Below are positions 31,101-38,748 of a stretch of 64,000 nt of DNA, piece by piece. The stretch comes from Flavihumibacter solisilvae. GTDB lineage: Bacteria > Bacteroidota > Bacteroidia > Chitinophagales > Chitinophagaceae. The stretch covers positions 124,001-188,000 of the forward strand of contig NZ_JSVC01000008.1 in NCBI RefSeq assembly GCF_000814475.1, in the 5' to 3' direction. Position 1 is the stretch's first letter; each line of letters starts with the position of its first letter. Position numbers and translations under genes: made by a program. Below the pieces are notes generated by a model that was given only the letters and a program-made list of their open reading frames with translations, searched no databases and was not told where the DNA came from.

Positions 31101-31422
31101 TGACATTACAAGTGTACCCGGGGCCGGTGATATCAATAACTCGAACAACTCAACACGTTTTATTGAGGACGGTTCCTTCCTGCGCCTGAAAAGCATCACT
31201 TTAAGTTACTCGTTTCCGCAAAAGATGTTACAATCTGTGAAGTTGCAGCGCCTGTCTCTCTACGCTACAGCCCAGAACCTGTTCACAATCACCAGCTACA
31301 ACGGGTTCGATCCTGAAGTGAACGCCTTCGGAAACAGCAGCAAAGGAACAGAAGTGGGGGTGGATTATGGAACTTATCCGCAGACACGCACGGTGGTTTT
31401 TGGACTAAATGTTGAATTCTAA
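28168..31422 (+). CDS. SusC/RagA-type TonB-dependent receptor with STN domain
   Basis: A 1084-residue outer-membrane importer. After a long signal region (about 44 residues), an STN domain (NITLSMKQAEIEKVLNRIQ to YRVLENNLVAVI) contacts FecR. A carboxypeptidase-like regulatory fold follows (ITGRVTSDAGEPISGVSVIVKG), then the plug (VVIGYGSQRRRDVTGAVATV, DPLYVIDGIPTTD, VLKDAASAAIYGARAANGVV) and the beta-barrel ending VVFGLNVEF with the terminal Phe. It forms the import pair with SusD, which begins 10 bases downstream. Judging from the GH30 enzymes, the cargo is probably an oligosaccharide of a beta-glucan. Confidence 0.95.
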   Translation: MKKCQPPLRRGTKRLLFKTLVIMKLSLLLLLVGVLQVRANVLAQGNITLSMKQAEIEKVLNRIQKSGEFKFLYNFDLKSLRKKVDVNVENASLKETLDNLFANTDLTYRVLENNLVAVISSAPDQQEKRITGRVTSDAGEPISGVSVIVKGTTRGTNSDVNGNYMITVPPNATLVLSAIGFEQQEVVVGDQEVVNVKLVTSNKKLDEVVVIGYGSQRRRDVTGAVATVTAKDFENRPVVTTAQALQGKAAGVQVTQPSGKPGVDFSVRIRGASSINANNDPLYVIDGIPTTDTRGLNPNDIENMQVLKDAASAAIYGARAANGVVLITTKRGKANRSTVGFNTYLGFNQLANKIDVLDAEQYKLLMTEIPSAGPVDPAYDKNTDWVDETFGTGVNQNYQLSFTGGSEKTQYFLSLGYLQDKGMVDPARFDRYTARLNLDNKVNNWLKVAANINYNRNSTTNTGDNLSSGRGGVIMSALNTPPVIGIYKDDGSGEFEQNPYQGSWESPLAYMSRSEKTITNRLLANFNADVRLFPGFTYKMNIGTDISNTQGDTYIDPKRTVYGRQQNGVANTTRNDFFSWIWENTLNYTKRSGDHNLNILAGISAQENNFGTSWINTHDLHETVPTTNAGNIIDAAGNTKTSNSLVSNFARLNYDFASKYLLSAAFRYDGSSKLASGNKWDFFPAFTAGWRISSESFMQNVDAINDLKIRASWGQNGNQEGISDYTSFGLSSFSRVPPTNPLSGPAVKPYSIANPDLTWEKTTSFNIGVDVSMLNNRLSLTADAYWKHTKDLIMEVVLPDFMGIPAPFLRNDGELKNKGFELAISSKNTVTELRWNTDLNISWNTNEITSLNLMPVIDAANIYSTNQYATRATVGQPLGAFYGYISRGVDPQTGKIIYEDLDKNGTITPDDRTFIGYAAPKFIYGMTNTLNYKNWDLNIFIQGVQGNDIFNATRVDLEGMFDSKNQSTVVLDRWKQPGDITSVPGAGDINNSNNSTRFIEDGSFLRLKSITLSYSFPQKMLQSVKLQRLSLYATAQNLFTITSYNGFDPEVNAFGNSSKGTEVGVDYGTYPQTRTVVFGLNVEF

Positions 31423-31432
31423 ACTGATTGTC

Positions 31433-32896
31433 ATGAAAAAAACGATTATTTATTTATCCATACTCGGAGTCATCGGCACAATGGCTTCCTGCAGCAAATT
31501 CCTGGAAAAGGAGCCTATATCAGATCCGATCAGCAATCCTACCGGGGACAGCGCACTTTATAAAACTGCTGATGATGCAGAAAATGGTCTGAAGGCCGTT
31601 TATTCAGGCTTCAAAACCGACCAGAGCGAGTTGTTCATGCTGGACATTTTTGTAAATGGCGATGCACGCTCTGACGACAGTTATGCCGGTGCAGATAACC
31701 CGGCCAATTTCCAGATCGATGAATTCAAAGTAGTGTCAACCAATGCGAACGTGAGTCGCGACTGGGCATATTACTATGCACTTATAGCTCGTGCAAACAA
31801 TGTGATAAACAACGTTCCTCTTGTGACCGATCCCGCACTATCAGAATCGAGGAGAAAGGAGATGATAGGAGAAGCAGCATTCGTACGGGCTTACCTGTAT
31901 TTTGACATGGTACGCATCTGGGGCGAAGTTCCACTGGTATTGAAACAGGTTCAAAGTATCAGTGCAGAGAATTTCGATGAAGTGTATCCGTTACTGTATC
32001 CTGTTCGTGATTCTGTTGAGAAAATATACCAGCAGATCATATCTGACCTGAATACTGCTATCGCCGATGGACCAGCTTCCGGCGCAAGCAAGTTCGTAGC
32101 AACAAAGGCGGCTGCGCACGCGGTGCTCGCCAAAGTTTACGCAACTATTGAACCGCACGATTGGAATAAAGTGAAAGAACATACAGATGCAGTTCTCGGT
32201 TCCGGGTTCGCACTTCTGCCAAACTACGACTGGTTGTGGGATGGTGCCCATGAAAACTCAGTAGAAGCCATCTTCGAAATTGACTGTATCGATTGGGGAA
32301 CAGGCGGCAATTGGGGAGTGTTCATGTTCTACGGTGATGACTGGAAAAAGTTCAACACACCATCAAATGACCTGGTAAGAGCATTCGATGCGGAAGGGGA
32401 TGTGATAAGAAAAAATTCATCTATTCAGTTTCTCGATGTCAGTGGCAAGTGGACCGACAGGTATTGGCCCGCAACAACCTATCCATTTATAAACAAGGGA
32501 CGTGATTTCAGCGGTGGTCAGAACTACATTCTCATTCGCCTTGCAGATATTATTTTGCTCAAAGCGGAAGCACTTAATGAGCTTGGAGACCTCGAAGGTG
32601 CGCGGGCATTGGTTGACCAGGTGAGGGATCGCGTAAATCTTGAAGGAACTACTGCCGCTTCCCAGCAGGATATGCGCCTGGCTATTGAAAAGGAAAGACG
32701 GCTTGAACTTGCATTTGAAGGTCATCGCTGGTATGACCTGGTTCGCACAGACCGCGCTATTCCAGTAATGAATGCAGTAACCGATGGCAGCGGCGCTAAC
32801 CTGAACTATGGGTTGAATGAGCAGAAACTGCTCTGGCCAATTCCGCAGTCAGAACGCGACAAGAACAACAAGCTCACTCAAAACCCGGGATACTAA
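31433..32896 (+). CDS. SusD/RagB family outer-membrane glycan-binding lipoprotein
   Basis: A 487-residue lipoprotein (lipid Cys in GVIGTMASCSKF). SusD proteins cap the SusC barrel and bind the glycan. It has the TPR-rich N-terminus (RDWAYYYALIARANNVINNVP, AFVRAYLYFDMVRIWGEVPL) and the C-terminal RagB region (FEGHRWYDLVRTDRAIPVMN, LLWPIPQSERDKNNKLTQNPGY). I chose the ATG at 31433; an ATG at 31409 would place 8 residues before the signal peptide and overlap the susC stop. Confidence 0.95.
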   Translation: MKKTIIYLSILGVIGTMASCSKFLEKEPISDPISNPTGDSALYKTADDAENGLKAVYSGFKTDQSELFMLDIFVNGDARSDDSYAGADNPANFQIDEFKVVSTNANVSRDWAYYYALIARANNVINNVPLVTDPALSESRRKEMIGEAAFVRAYLYFDMVRIWGEVPLVLKQVQSISAENFDEVYPLLYPVRDSVEKIYQQIISDLNTAIADGPASGASKFVATKAAAHAVLAKVYATIEPHDWNKVKEHTDAVLGSGFALLPNYDWLWDGAHENSVEAIFEIDCIDWGTGGNWGVFMFYGDDWKKFNTPSNDLVRAFDAEGDVIRKNSSIQFLDVSGKWTDRYWPATTYPFINKGRDFSGGQNYILIRLADIILLKAEALNELGDLEGARALVDQVRDRVNLEGTTAASQQDMRLAIEKERRLELAFEGHRWYDLVRTDRAIPVMNAVTDGSGANLNYGLNEQKLLWPIPQSERDKNNKLTQNPGY

Positions 32897-32916
32897 TGTT
32901 ATCCTGATTTCCTAAC

Positions 32917-32962
32917 ATTCGTTGGTCTGTGACCCTGGTTGCGGGCCAACGAATTATTTTTT
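32917..32962 (+). terminator. Hairpin and T-run between susD and the first GH30 gene
   Basis: ATTCGTTGG (32917-32925) pairs exactly with CCAACGAAT (32946-32954), followed by TATTTTTT. The 20-base loop is large. The T-run ends 6 bases before the ATG of the GH30 gene, so the element may partly stop transcription and set a lower level of the enzymes. Confidence 0.65.
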
Positions 32963-32968
32963 CCAGGC

Positions 32969-34414
32969 ATGCAAAACATTTTCCGATTTTCACTCTTATT
33001 TATCTGGTGCACATTCATATTTGCGACCTGTTCCAAAACCTCATCAGGGGGAAACCCACCACCCACGCCACCTGTAGATGATAAGTCTGTGCCTGTTGAA
33101 TACTGGATCACCAAACCAGATTCAACAGTTCTGCTGCAAAAGCAGGCAGCCAGTCTTTCATTCAATTCCCTGTCCAATGATTATACGGTAATTGATGTTG
33201 ACAGCTCACAACAGCTACAGCCTATAGAAGGTTTCGGATTTACCTTAACAGGTGGAAGTGCTTATGTGATCAACAAAATGACTCCGGCAGCAAAGGCCGC
33301 GCTGCTGAAGGAAATATACACTACTGAAAACAACGGCATCGGAGTTAGTTATATCCGGGTCAGTATCGGCGCATCTGACCTCAACGCAGAAGCATTTACT
33401 TATGATGACCTCGCTGACGGTGAGACTGATCTGAATCTCAATAAATTCAGTCTTGAAAAAGATAAGACAGATTTTATACCTGTTCTGAAAGAAGTGCTTC
33501 AGCTTAATCCTGGTCTTCCGGTATTGGCTACCCCCTGGAGTGCGCCTGCCTGGATGAAAGATAATAACAGCCTTAAAGGTGGAAGTCTCAAGCCGGAATA
33601 CTATAGTGTGTATGCACAGTATTTTGTCAGGTATATCCAAGCTATGAAGGCAGAAGGCATTACCATCTCTGCGATCACACCGCAAAACGAGCCCCTGCAT
33701 CCGGGCAATAACCCAAGCATGTACATGACTGCGGAGCAGCAGACAGTTTTTATCCGCGATCACCTTGGACCTGCGTTCCGGAATGCCGGCATTACAACTA
33801 AGATCATTGTATACGATCATAACTGTGATCGTCCTGATTACCCACTGACTATTCTTAATGACGCTGCAGCCCGTGAGTTTGTGCATGGATCAGCGTTTCA
33901 CTTGTATGCCGGTGATATTAAAGTGCTTTCTGATGTGCATGCTGCATATCCTGATAAAGCACTATATTTTACTGAGCAATACACCGGTTCCGAAGGTCAG
34001 TTCAGTGGTGACCTGCAATGGGCACTTAAGAACATAATCATCGGTTCAACCCGTAACTGGAGCAGGGTCGCACTGGAATGGAACCTGGCTAACGATCCGC
34101 AATTCGGTCCGCATACTCCCGGCGGGTGCACTACATGTAAAGGAGCAGTTACCATTGACGGCAATTCTTTTAAACGAAATGTAGCCTATTATATAGTTGC
34201 CCACGCGTCGAAATTCGTTCCTTCAGGTTCAAAACGAATTACCAGCAATGTCAGTGGCAGTATCCAGAACGTTGCGTTCCTTCGTCCCGATGGGAAAAAA
34301 GTATTGATCGTATTAAACGATTCTCAAAACACAGCCAACTTCAGGATAAGGTTCAAGGGTCAGTGGGCAACGACCTCACTGATTGGTGGTGCTGTTGCAA
34401 CATATATTTGGTAA
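32969..34414 (+). CDS. GH30 family glycoside hydrolase, exported (probable beta-1,6-glucanase or glucosylceramidase type)
   Basis: A 481-residue retaining glycosidase. A lipoprotein signal (LLFIWCTFIFATCSKTSSGG) is followed by a proline-rich linker. The (beta/alpha)8 barrel has the acid/base Glu in ITPQNEPLHPG and the nucleophile Glu in YFTEQYTGSEG. The end is a beta-sandwich (KVLIVLNDSQNTANFRIRF). The GH30 family includes endo-beta-1,6-glucanases of gut Bacteroides and glucosylceramidases; TPWSAPAWMKDNNSL is shared by both. The start is the ATG at 32969. Confidence 0.9.
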   Translation: MQNIFRFSLLFIWCTFIFATCSKTSSGGNPPPTPPVDDKSVPVEYWITKPDSTVLLQKQAASLSFNSLSNDYTVIDVDSSQQLQPIEGFGFTLTGGSAYVINKMTPAAKAALLKEIYTTENNGIGVSYIRVSIGASDLNAEAFTYDDLADGETDLNLNKFSLEKDKTDFIPVLKEVLQLNPGLPVLATPWSAPAWMKDNNSLKGGSLKPEYYSVYAQYFVRYIQAMKAEGITISAITPQNEPLHPGNNPSMYMTAEQQTVFIRDHLGPAFRNAGITTKIIVYDHNCDRPDYPLTILNDAAAREFVHGSAFHLYAGDIKVLSDVHAAYPDKALYFTEQYTGSEGQFSGDLQWALKNIIIGSTRNWSRVALEWNLANDPQFGPHTPGGCTTCKGAVTIDGNSFKRNVAYYIVAHASKFVPSGSKRITSNVSGSIQNVAFLRPDGKKVLIVLNDSQNTANFRIRFKGQWATTSLIGGAVATYIW

Positions 34415-34443
34415 GCTCAAAAGCAAAATAAAACCGGAACGAA

Positions 34444-35946
34444 ATGAAAAAGATACTTTCTGCAGGTATGATTGCTTTCGCAACACTGGCCGGATGCCAA
34501 TCCCCTTCAGGTAGAGATAGTGGTGCCGGAGAAGTTGCTTCTACAAAGTCTCCGGACACAAAGCAGTCATTCGATGTAACAGGGAAGGGCGCCCTGATTT
34601 ACACAACTGCCGATAGTACCAATTACAGGTTGTCGCGTACAGATAGCCTCACGTTCACCGATTTCGGTCAACCGCTCGAAACGCAGCCTTGTATTTTTAT
34701 TGACCCCTCACATCGCTTCCAGGAACTGTTGGGAGTAGGCGGCGCTCTAACAGACGCGTCAGCTGAAACATTTGCTAAATTACCTGTTCCAAAACAACAG
34801 GAGTTTCTGCAGGCGTATTTCAACACGGACAAGGGGATCGGGTATTCGCTTGCCCGGACGAATATTCACAGCTGTGATTTTTCCAGTGGAAGTTACACTT
34901 ATGTCAGGGAGAATGACAATGAGTTAACGAGCTTCAATGTCGACCACGATAAACAATATCGGATCCCGTTTATTAAAAAGGCAATTGAGGCAGCTGGTGG
35001 TAAGCTAACCCTGTTCGCAAGTCCATGGAGTCCCCCGGCATTTATGAAGGACAATAATGACATGTTGCATGGTGGAAAATTGAAACCGGAATCCTTCCAG
35101 TCCTGGGCGAATTATTACACCAGGTTTATCAAGGCCTACGAAAAGGAAGGAATTCCCGTATGGGGAGTGTCAGTGCAGAATGAACCGATGGCAAAACAGA
35201 TCTGGGAGTCATGTATTTATACGGCGGAAGAAGAACGTGATTTTGTTAAGAACTTTCTCGGACCAACAATGGCGAAAGAAGGCCTGGGTGAAAAGAAGAT
35301 CATTGCCTGGGACCATAACCGTGACCTGGTTTTTCAACGGGCAAATACATTGTTGAGTGACCCGGATGCGGCTAAGTATATCTGGGGTATCGGACACCAT
35401 TGGTATGAAACATGGACCGGTGGTATGCCGCAGATCGACAACCTGAAACGGGTAAAGGAAGCTTTTCCAAACATAAACCTGATGTTTACTGAAGGTTGCA
35501 ATGGCCCGTTTCAAATGGAACGTGTCAGGGAATGGCATTGGGGAGAGATCTATGGCCGGAATATGATCAACGATTTCAACGCAGGTACAGTGGGTTGGGC
35601 AGACTGGAACATATTGCTTGATGAGACCGGTGGACCGAATCATGTGAAGAATTTCTGTTATTCCCCGATTCACGCTGATACCCGCTCAGGCGAGTTGATT
35701 TATACCAGTGCATATTTTTACATTGGTCATATTTCAAAATTTGTACGTCCGGGTGCCCGTCGCATCAGTGCAGCTTCCAGTCGTAGCGAACTGCTTACCA
35801 CCGCATTCATTAATCCGGATGGTAAACTTGCAATAGTAGTCATGAATGAATCCGGCAAGCGTATTCCCTACCGGTTATGGATAAACGGGAAGGCGACAGG
35901 GGAAGTTATAAGCCTTCCGCATTCTATTGTTACTGCAATTATCTGA
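34444..35946 (+). CDS. Second GH30 family glycoside hydrolase, lipoprotein
   Basis: A 500-residue paralogue of the preceding enzyme, with lipoprotein signal MIAFATLAGCQSPSG. The acid/base Glu is in VSVQNEPMAKQIWE and the nucleophile Glu in MFTEGCNGPF. The barrel motif SPWSPPAFMKDNNDM and the end LAIVVMNESGKRIPYRLWING are conserved. The neighbouring enzymes differ around the active site (QNEPLHPGNN versus QNEPMAKQIW), so they probably act on different linkages or chain lengths of one glycan. The gap between the two genes is 29 bases. Confidence 0.9.
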   Translation: MKKILSAGMIAFATLAGCQSPSGRDSGAGEVASTKSPDTKQSFDVTGKGALIYTTADSTNYRLSRTDSLTFTDFGQPLETQPCIFIDPSHRFQELLGVGGALTDASAETFAKLPVPKQQEFLQAYFNTDKGIGYSLARTNIHSCDFSSGSYTYVRENDNELTSFNVDHDKQYRIPFIKKAIEAAGGKLTLFASPWSPPAFMKDNNDMLHGGKLKPESFQSWANYYTRFIKAYEKEGIPVWGVSVQNEPMAKQIWESCIYTAEEERDFVKNFLGPTMAKEGLGEKKIIAWDHNRDLVFQRANTLLSDPDAAKYIWGIGHHWYETWTGGMPQIDNLKRVKEAFPNINLMFTEGCNGPFQMERVREWHWGEIYGRNMINDFNAGTVGWADWNILLDETGGPNHVKNFCYSPIHADTRSGELIYTSAYFYIGHISKFVRPGARRISAASSRSELLTTAFINPDGKLAIVVMNESGKRIPYRLWINGKATGEVISLPHSIVTAII

Positions 35947-35962
35947 GTCTGACGAACTGGAA

Positions 35963-37045
35963 TTATTTCGAATCGAAATCGACTACCACGGTTGTACTTC
36001 GGGGATGACTTTGGCAGGTCAGGATGAATCCCGCCTCAATCTCTTCCGGCTCGAGTGCATAATTGAGATCCATTTCCACTTCGCCGTTCACCAGTTTGGC
36101 GCGGCAGGTGGCGCATACCCCGCCTTTGCAGGCATAGGGGAGATCGGCTCCCTGCTGCAGAGCTCCATCAAGAATACTTTTTCCTTCGAAGGGAAGGTCA
36201 AAGTCGAAGGAAGACCCATCCAGCCGCACAGTTACCTTCGAAATTTCACCTTTATCTGAGGTTGATTTTTCTTTTTTTGCAGCCGCTGCCAGGTTTTGCC
36301 CGGGAGTATTGAATAGCTCAAAATGAATTTTTCCCGGATCAACACCTTTGGATACCAGGTAGTCACGTGTCAAAAAAATCATGGATTCCGGTCCGCATAA
36401 AAAAAAGTGATCAACTTTCTGCCAGTCAATGATATGCCTTCCAAGCTGTTCGCATTTTTCAACATCAATCCGGCCATGATTGAGGTCGGCATCCATTTTT
36501 TCCCGGCTTAGCACATGGATTACTCTGAACCGGTCTATGTATTTGTTTTTGAGCGCTTCAAGGCTATCCCTGAAAATAATGGAAGCCCGGTTGCGATTGC
36601 CGTACACCAACGTGAAGCTGCTTTCCGGTTCAGTTGCGAGAGTGGTTTTAATTATACTTAGTATCGGAGTTATACCACTTCCGGCAGCAAAAGCAACATA
36701 TTCTTTTTTGTTTCCCGGGTGAAGCTCCGTATAAAATTTCCCGGTAGGAGGCAGTACTTCAAGTGTATCTCCTTTTTTTAGCTGCGAATTTGCAAAAGCC
36801 GAAAAACGTCCATCGGCAACGGATTTGACTGCAACCCTGAGTTCATTGTCCAACGGTGAGCTGCAGATAGAATACGAGCGGCGCAGGTCCTCACCATTTA
36901 TTGACATTCGCAGCGTTATGTTTTGCCCATGCTGGAATGCAAAGACGTCCTTTAAGGATTCAGGAACTTCAAATGCGACTGATACGCAATCATTGGTTTC
37001 GTTTCGGATATCGCAAATAGTAAGTGGATGAAAATGGATGGACAT
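35963..37045 (-). CDS. paaE: Phenylacetyl-CoA epoxidase reductase PaaE
   Basis: A 360-residue ferredoxin-NADP reductase-like protein. The FAD-binding part has RRSYSICSSP and the NAD(P) part has FAAGSGITPILSIIKTTL and FFLCGPESMI. The C-terminal plant-type [2Fe-2S] domain has the Cys pattern CKGGVCATCRAKL and a distal Cys in LTCQSHP. It delivers NADPH electrons to PaaA. In most operons it is next to paaD; here it is separated from paaA by 9.9 kb and sits behind the TetR gene, with a 25-base gap. Confidence 0.93.
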   Translation of the reverse strand: MSIHFHPLTICDIRNETNDCVSVAFEVPESLKDVFAFQHGQNITLRMSINGEDLRRSYSICSSPLDNELRVAVKSVADGRFSAFANSQLKKGDTLEVLPPTGKFYTELHPGNKKEYVAFAAGSGITPILSIIKTTLATEPESSFTLVYGNRNRASIIFRDSLEALKNKYIDRFRVIHVLSREKMDADLNHGRIDVEKCEQLGRHIIDWQKVDHFFLCGPESMIFLTRDYLVSKGVDPGKIHFELFNTPGQNLAAAAKKEKSTSDKGEISKVTVRLDGSSFDFDLPFEGKSILDGALQQGADLPYACKGGVCATCRAKLVNGEVEMDLNYALEPEEIEAGFILTCQSHPRSTTVVVDFDSK

Positions 37046-37070
37046 AATGAACGTTCTAACTTTTGGATGT

Positions 37071-37661
37071 TCAGGCCTTCAGGCCTTCGGTCATGATCAG
37101 TACCATGTTGTCTTCAAGTTGCTTCGCGCTGATCTTTTCTCTGCTGCGGTGCCAGCTTTCAATGCCATTAACGGCATGGAGCATTATCAGAACAACAGTC
37201 GGGGCATCTACCGGTTTAATTTCATTATTGGCAATGCCGGCTTCAATTATCCCCGCCAGTCTCTTCCTGTATGCCCTGCGCTGATTATGAAAGTTGGAAA
37301 GGTATGGATCACTGAGGTGGCGCCAGTCGCGATCCGCAACAATGACCATTTCGTAATGTTGAAACATTTGCCTGATGTGAAAACGCAGCATTGCTTCAAC
37401 CTTTTTAATTGACGGAAGATCGCTGTTCTCAATTTCATCGAACTTCTGGTTGAATTCATTCGCAACCTTGAAGCAGATCTCCTGTAGCAATTCCTCCTTA
37501 GACTGGATATGGTTATAAAGGCTGGCAGCTTCCACGCCCACAGCCTCCGCAAGGTCACGCATGGATGCAGCTTTGAACCCTTTTTCCCTGAATAGCCGGG
37601 TTGCGGCTTCAACGATCACTTCTTTTTTCGTGCCGTTGTTTTTGCTCTTGATCTTGGCCAT
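37071..37661 (-). CDS. TetR family regulator, probable phenylacetate repressor
   Basis: A 196-residue TetR protein. The HTH is in FKAASMRDLAEAVGVEAASLYNHIQSKEELL (about residues 29-60). It is the first gene of a two-gene operon with paaE. A PaaR-like half-matched palindrome lies 19 bases upstream of its ATG and a perfect version lies upstream of paaA, so I infer that it represses both units and is released by a phenylacetate CoA ester. The paaR name is not given because ligand and target were not tested. Confidence 0.88.
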   Translation of the reverse strand: MAKIKSKNNGTKKEVIVEAATRLFREKGFKAASMRDLAEAVGVEAASLYNHIQSKEELLQEICFKVANEFNQKFDEIENSDLPSIKKVEAMLRFHIRQMFQHYEMVIVADRDWRHLSDPYLSNFHNQRRAYRKRLAGIIEAGIANNEIKPVDAPTVVLIMLHAVNGIESWHRSREKISAKQLEDNMVLIMTEGLKA

Positions 37662-37679
37662 AACTTCCAAATATACAAA

Positions 37680-37693
37680 CGAACGGCTGTTAG
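37680..37693. promoter_or_regulatory. PaaR-like operator upstream of tetR-paaE
   Basis: CGAACGGCTGTTAG fits CNAACGNNYGTTNG, one base off the CNAACGNNCGTTNG consensus I recall. It shares the TGTTAGTA right arm with the perfect palindrome in front of paaA. It lies 19 bases upstream of the TetR ATG, in place for autorepression. Confidence 0.65.
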
Positions 37694-37714
37694 TAGAGCG
37701 TAAACCCGCTCTAC
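37693..37714. repeat. Inverted repeat between tetR and the PfkB kinase gene
   Basis: GTAGAGCG and CGCTCTAC surround TAAACC, an 8-bp perfect stem with a 6-base loop. It overlaps the last base of the PaaR-like site and could be a second operator or a terminator arm. No T-run follows on either strand. Confidence 0.5.
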
Positions 37715-37818
37715 CGCCCGATTATTGGAAAAAAACGGCTACTTTCGCGGCCGGAAAACCGGAAATTGTACGGAATCCGGGAAATTATTCTTATCACCTT
37801 CAAAATTCATTGCTCCCC

Positions 37819-38745
37819 ATGTCTTTAATCGCAGTTGGTACCATGGCATTTGATGCTATTGAAACACCCTTTGGAAAAAGCGGCCAGATCGTAGGCGGAT
37901 CGGCCACCTACTTAGCCTGGAGTGCCTCGAATTTTGTAAAACCCGTTAACCAGCTGTCTGTAATAGGCTACGATTTCCCGAAGGAAGAACTTGACGCGCT
38001 GGAAGCCAGGGGGGTAAAACTGGATGGTGTGCAGATCAAACAGGACGAAAAGTCATTTTTCTGGGCTGGACGATATCACCTTGATATGAATACCAGGGAT
38101 ACGCTTGACACCCAACTGAATGTACTCGCCGGTTTTGAGCCGGTTGTACCCGAAAGCTACCAGGGTGCTGAATTCCTGATGCTGGGAAACCTGATGCCGA
38201 AGCTGCAACTCAGCGTTATCCGCCAGCTCAAAACCCGCCCCAGGCTCATTGTCCTCGATACTATGAATTTCTGGATGGATACGGCTATGGAAGACCTGGA
38301 GGCTGTATTGAAAGAAATTGATGTTCTGATGATCAATGATTCGGAAGCCCGTCAGCTCAGCGGCCAGTTTTCCCTTGTTAAAGCAGCCAAAATCATCCGC
38401 AAAATGGGGCCAAAATATCTGGTTATCAAAAAAGGGGAGCATGGCGCACTGCTCTTCCATGAAAACGAAGTGTTCTTTGCTCCGGCGCTTCCACTTGAAG
38501 AAGTGTTTGATCCTACCGGGGCTGGTGACACATTTGCCGGTGGATTTATCGGGCATCTTGCTGCCACAAAGGACATCTCTTTTGCAAACATGAAAACAGC
38601 CATCATCAAAGGGTCTGCACTTGCATCTTTCTGCGTGGAAAAATTTGGTGCAACCCGCATGAAGGAGATCACAAAGAAAGACATCGATGCCCGGGTGCAG
38701 CAGTTCGTTGACCTGGTGAATTTCGAGATTGTAATCAGTGAATAA
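37819..38745 (+). CDS. PfkB family carbohydrate/nucleoside kinase
   Basis: A 308-residue ribokinase-superfamily protein. The N-terminal glycine-rich hinge is KSGQIVGGSATYLAWSASNF, and the ATP-site signature with the catalytic Asp is FDPTGAGDTFAGGFIGHLA. The closest architecture is adenosine kinase or 2-keto-3-deoxy sugar kinase, but the substrate cannot be told. Start: the ATG at 37819 (MSLIAVGTMAFD); the frame is open further upstream across the TetR gene, which I regard as chance. A strong hairpin terminator follows. Confidence 0.87.
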   Translation: MSLIAVGTMAFDAIETPFGKSGQIVGGSATYLAWSASNFVKPVNQLSVIGYDFPKEELDALEARGVKLDGVQIKQDEKSFFWAGRYHLDMNTRDTLDTQLNVLAGFEPVVPESYQGAEFLMLGNLMPKLQLSVIRQLKTRPRLIVLDTMNFWMDTAMEDLEAVLKEIDVLMINDSEARQLSGQFSLVKAAKIIRKMGPKYLVIKKGEHGALLFHENEVFFAPALPLEEVFDPTGAGDTFAGGFIGHLAATKDISFANMKTAIIKGSALASFCVEKFGATRMKEITKKDIDARVQQFVDLVNFEIVISE

Positions 38746-38748
38746 GCT

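Noticed and set aside
37561-37818. N-terminal extension of the PfkB kinase across the TetR gene
   Set aside because: The frame is open but the sequence is the antisense of the TetR coding region; the kinase homology begins at MSLIAVGTM.
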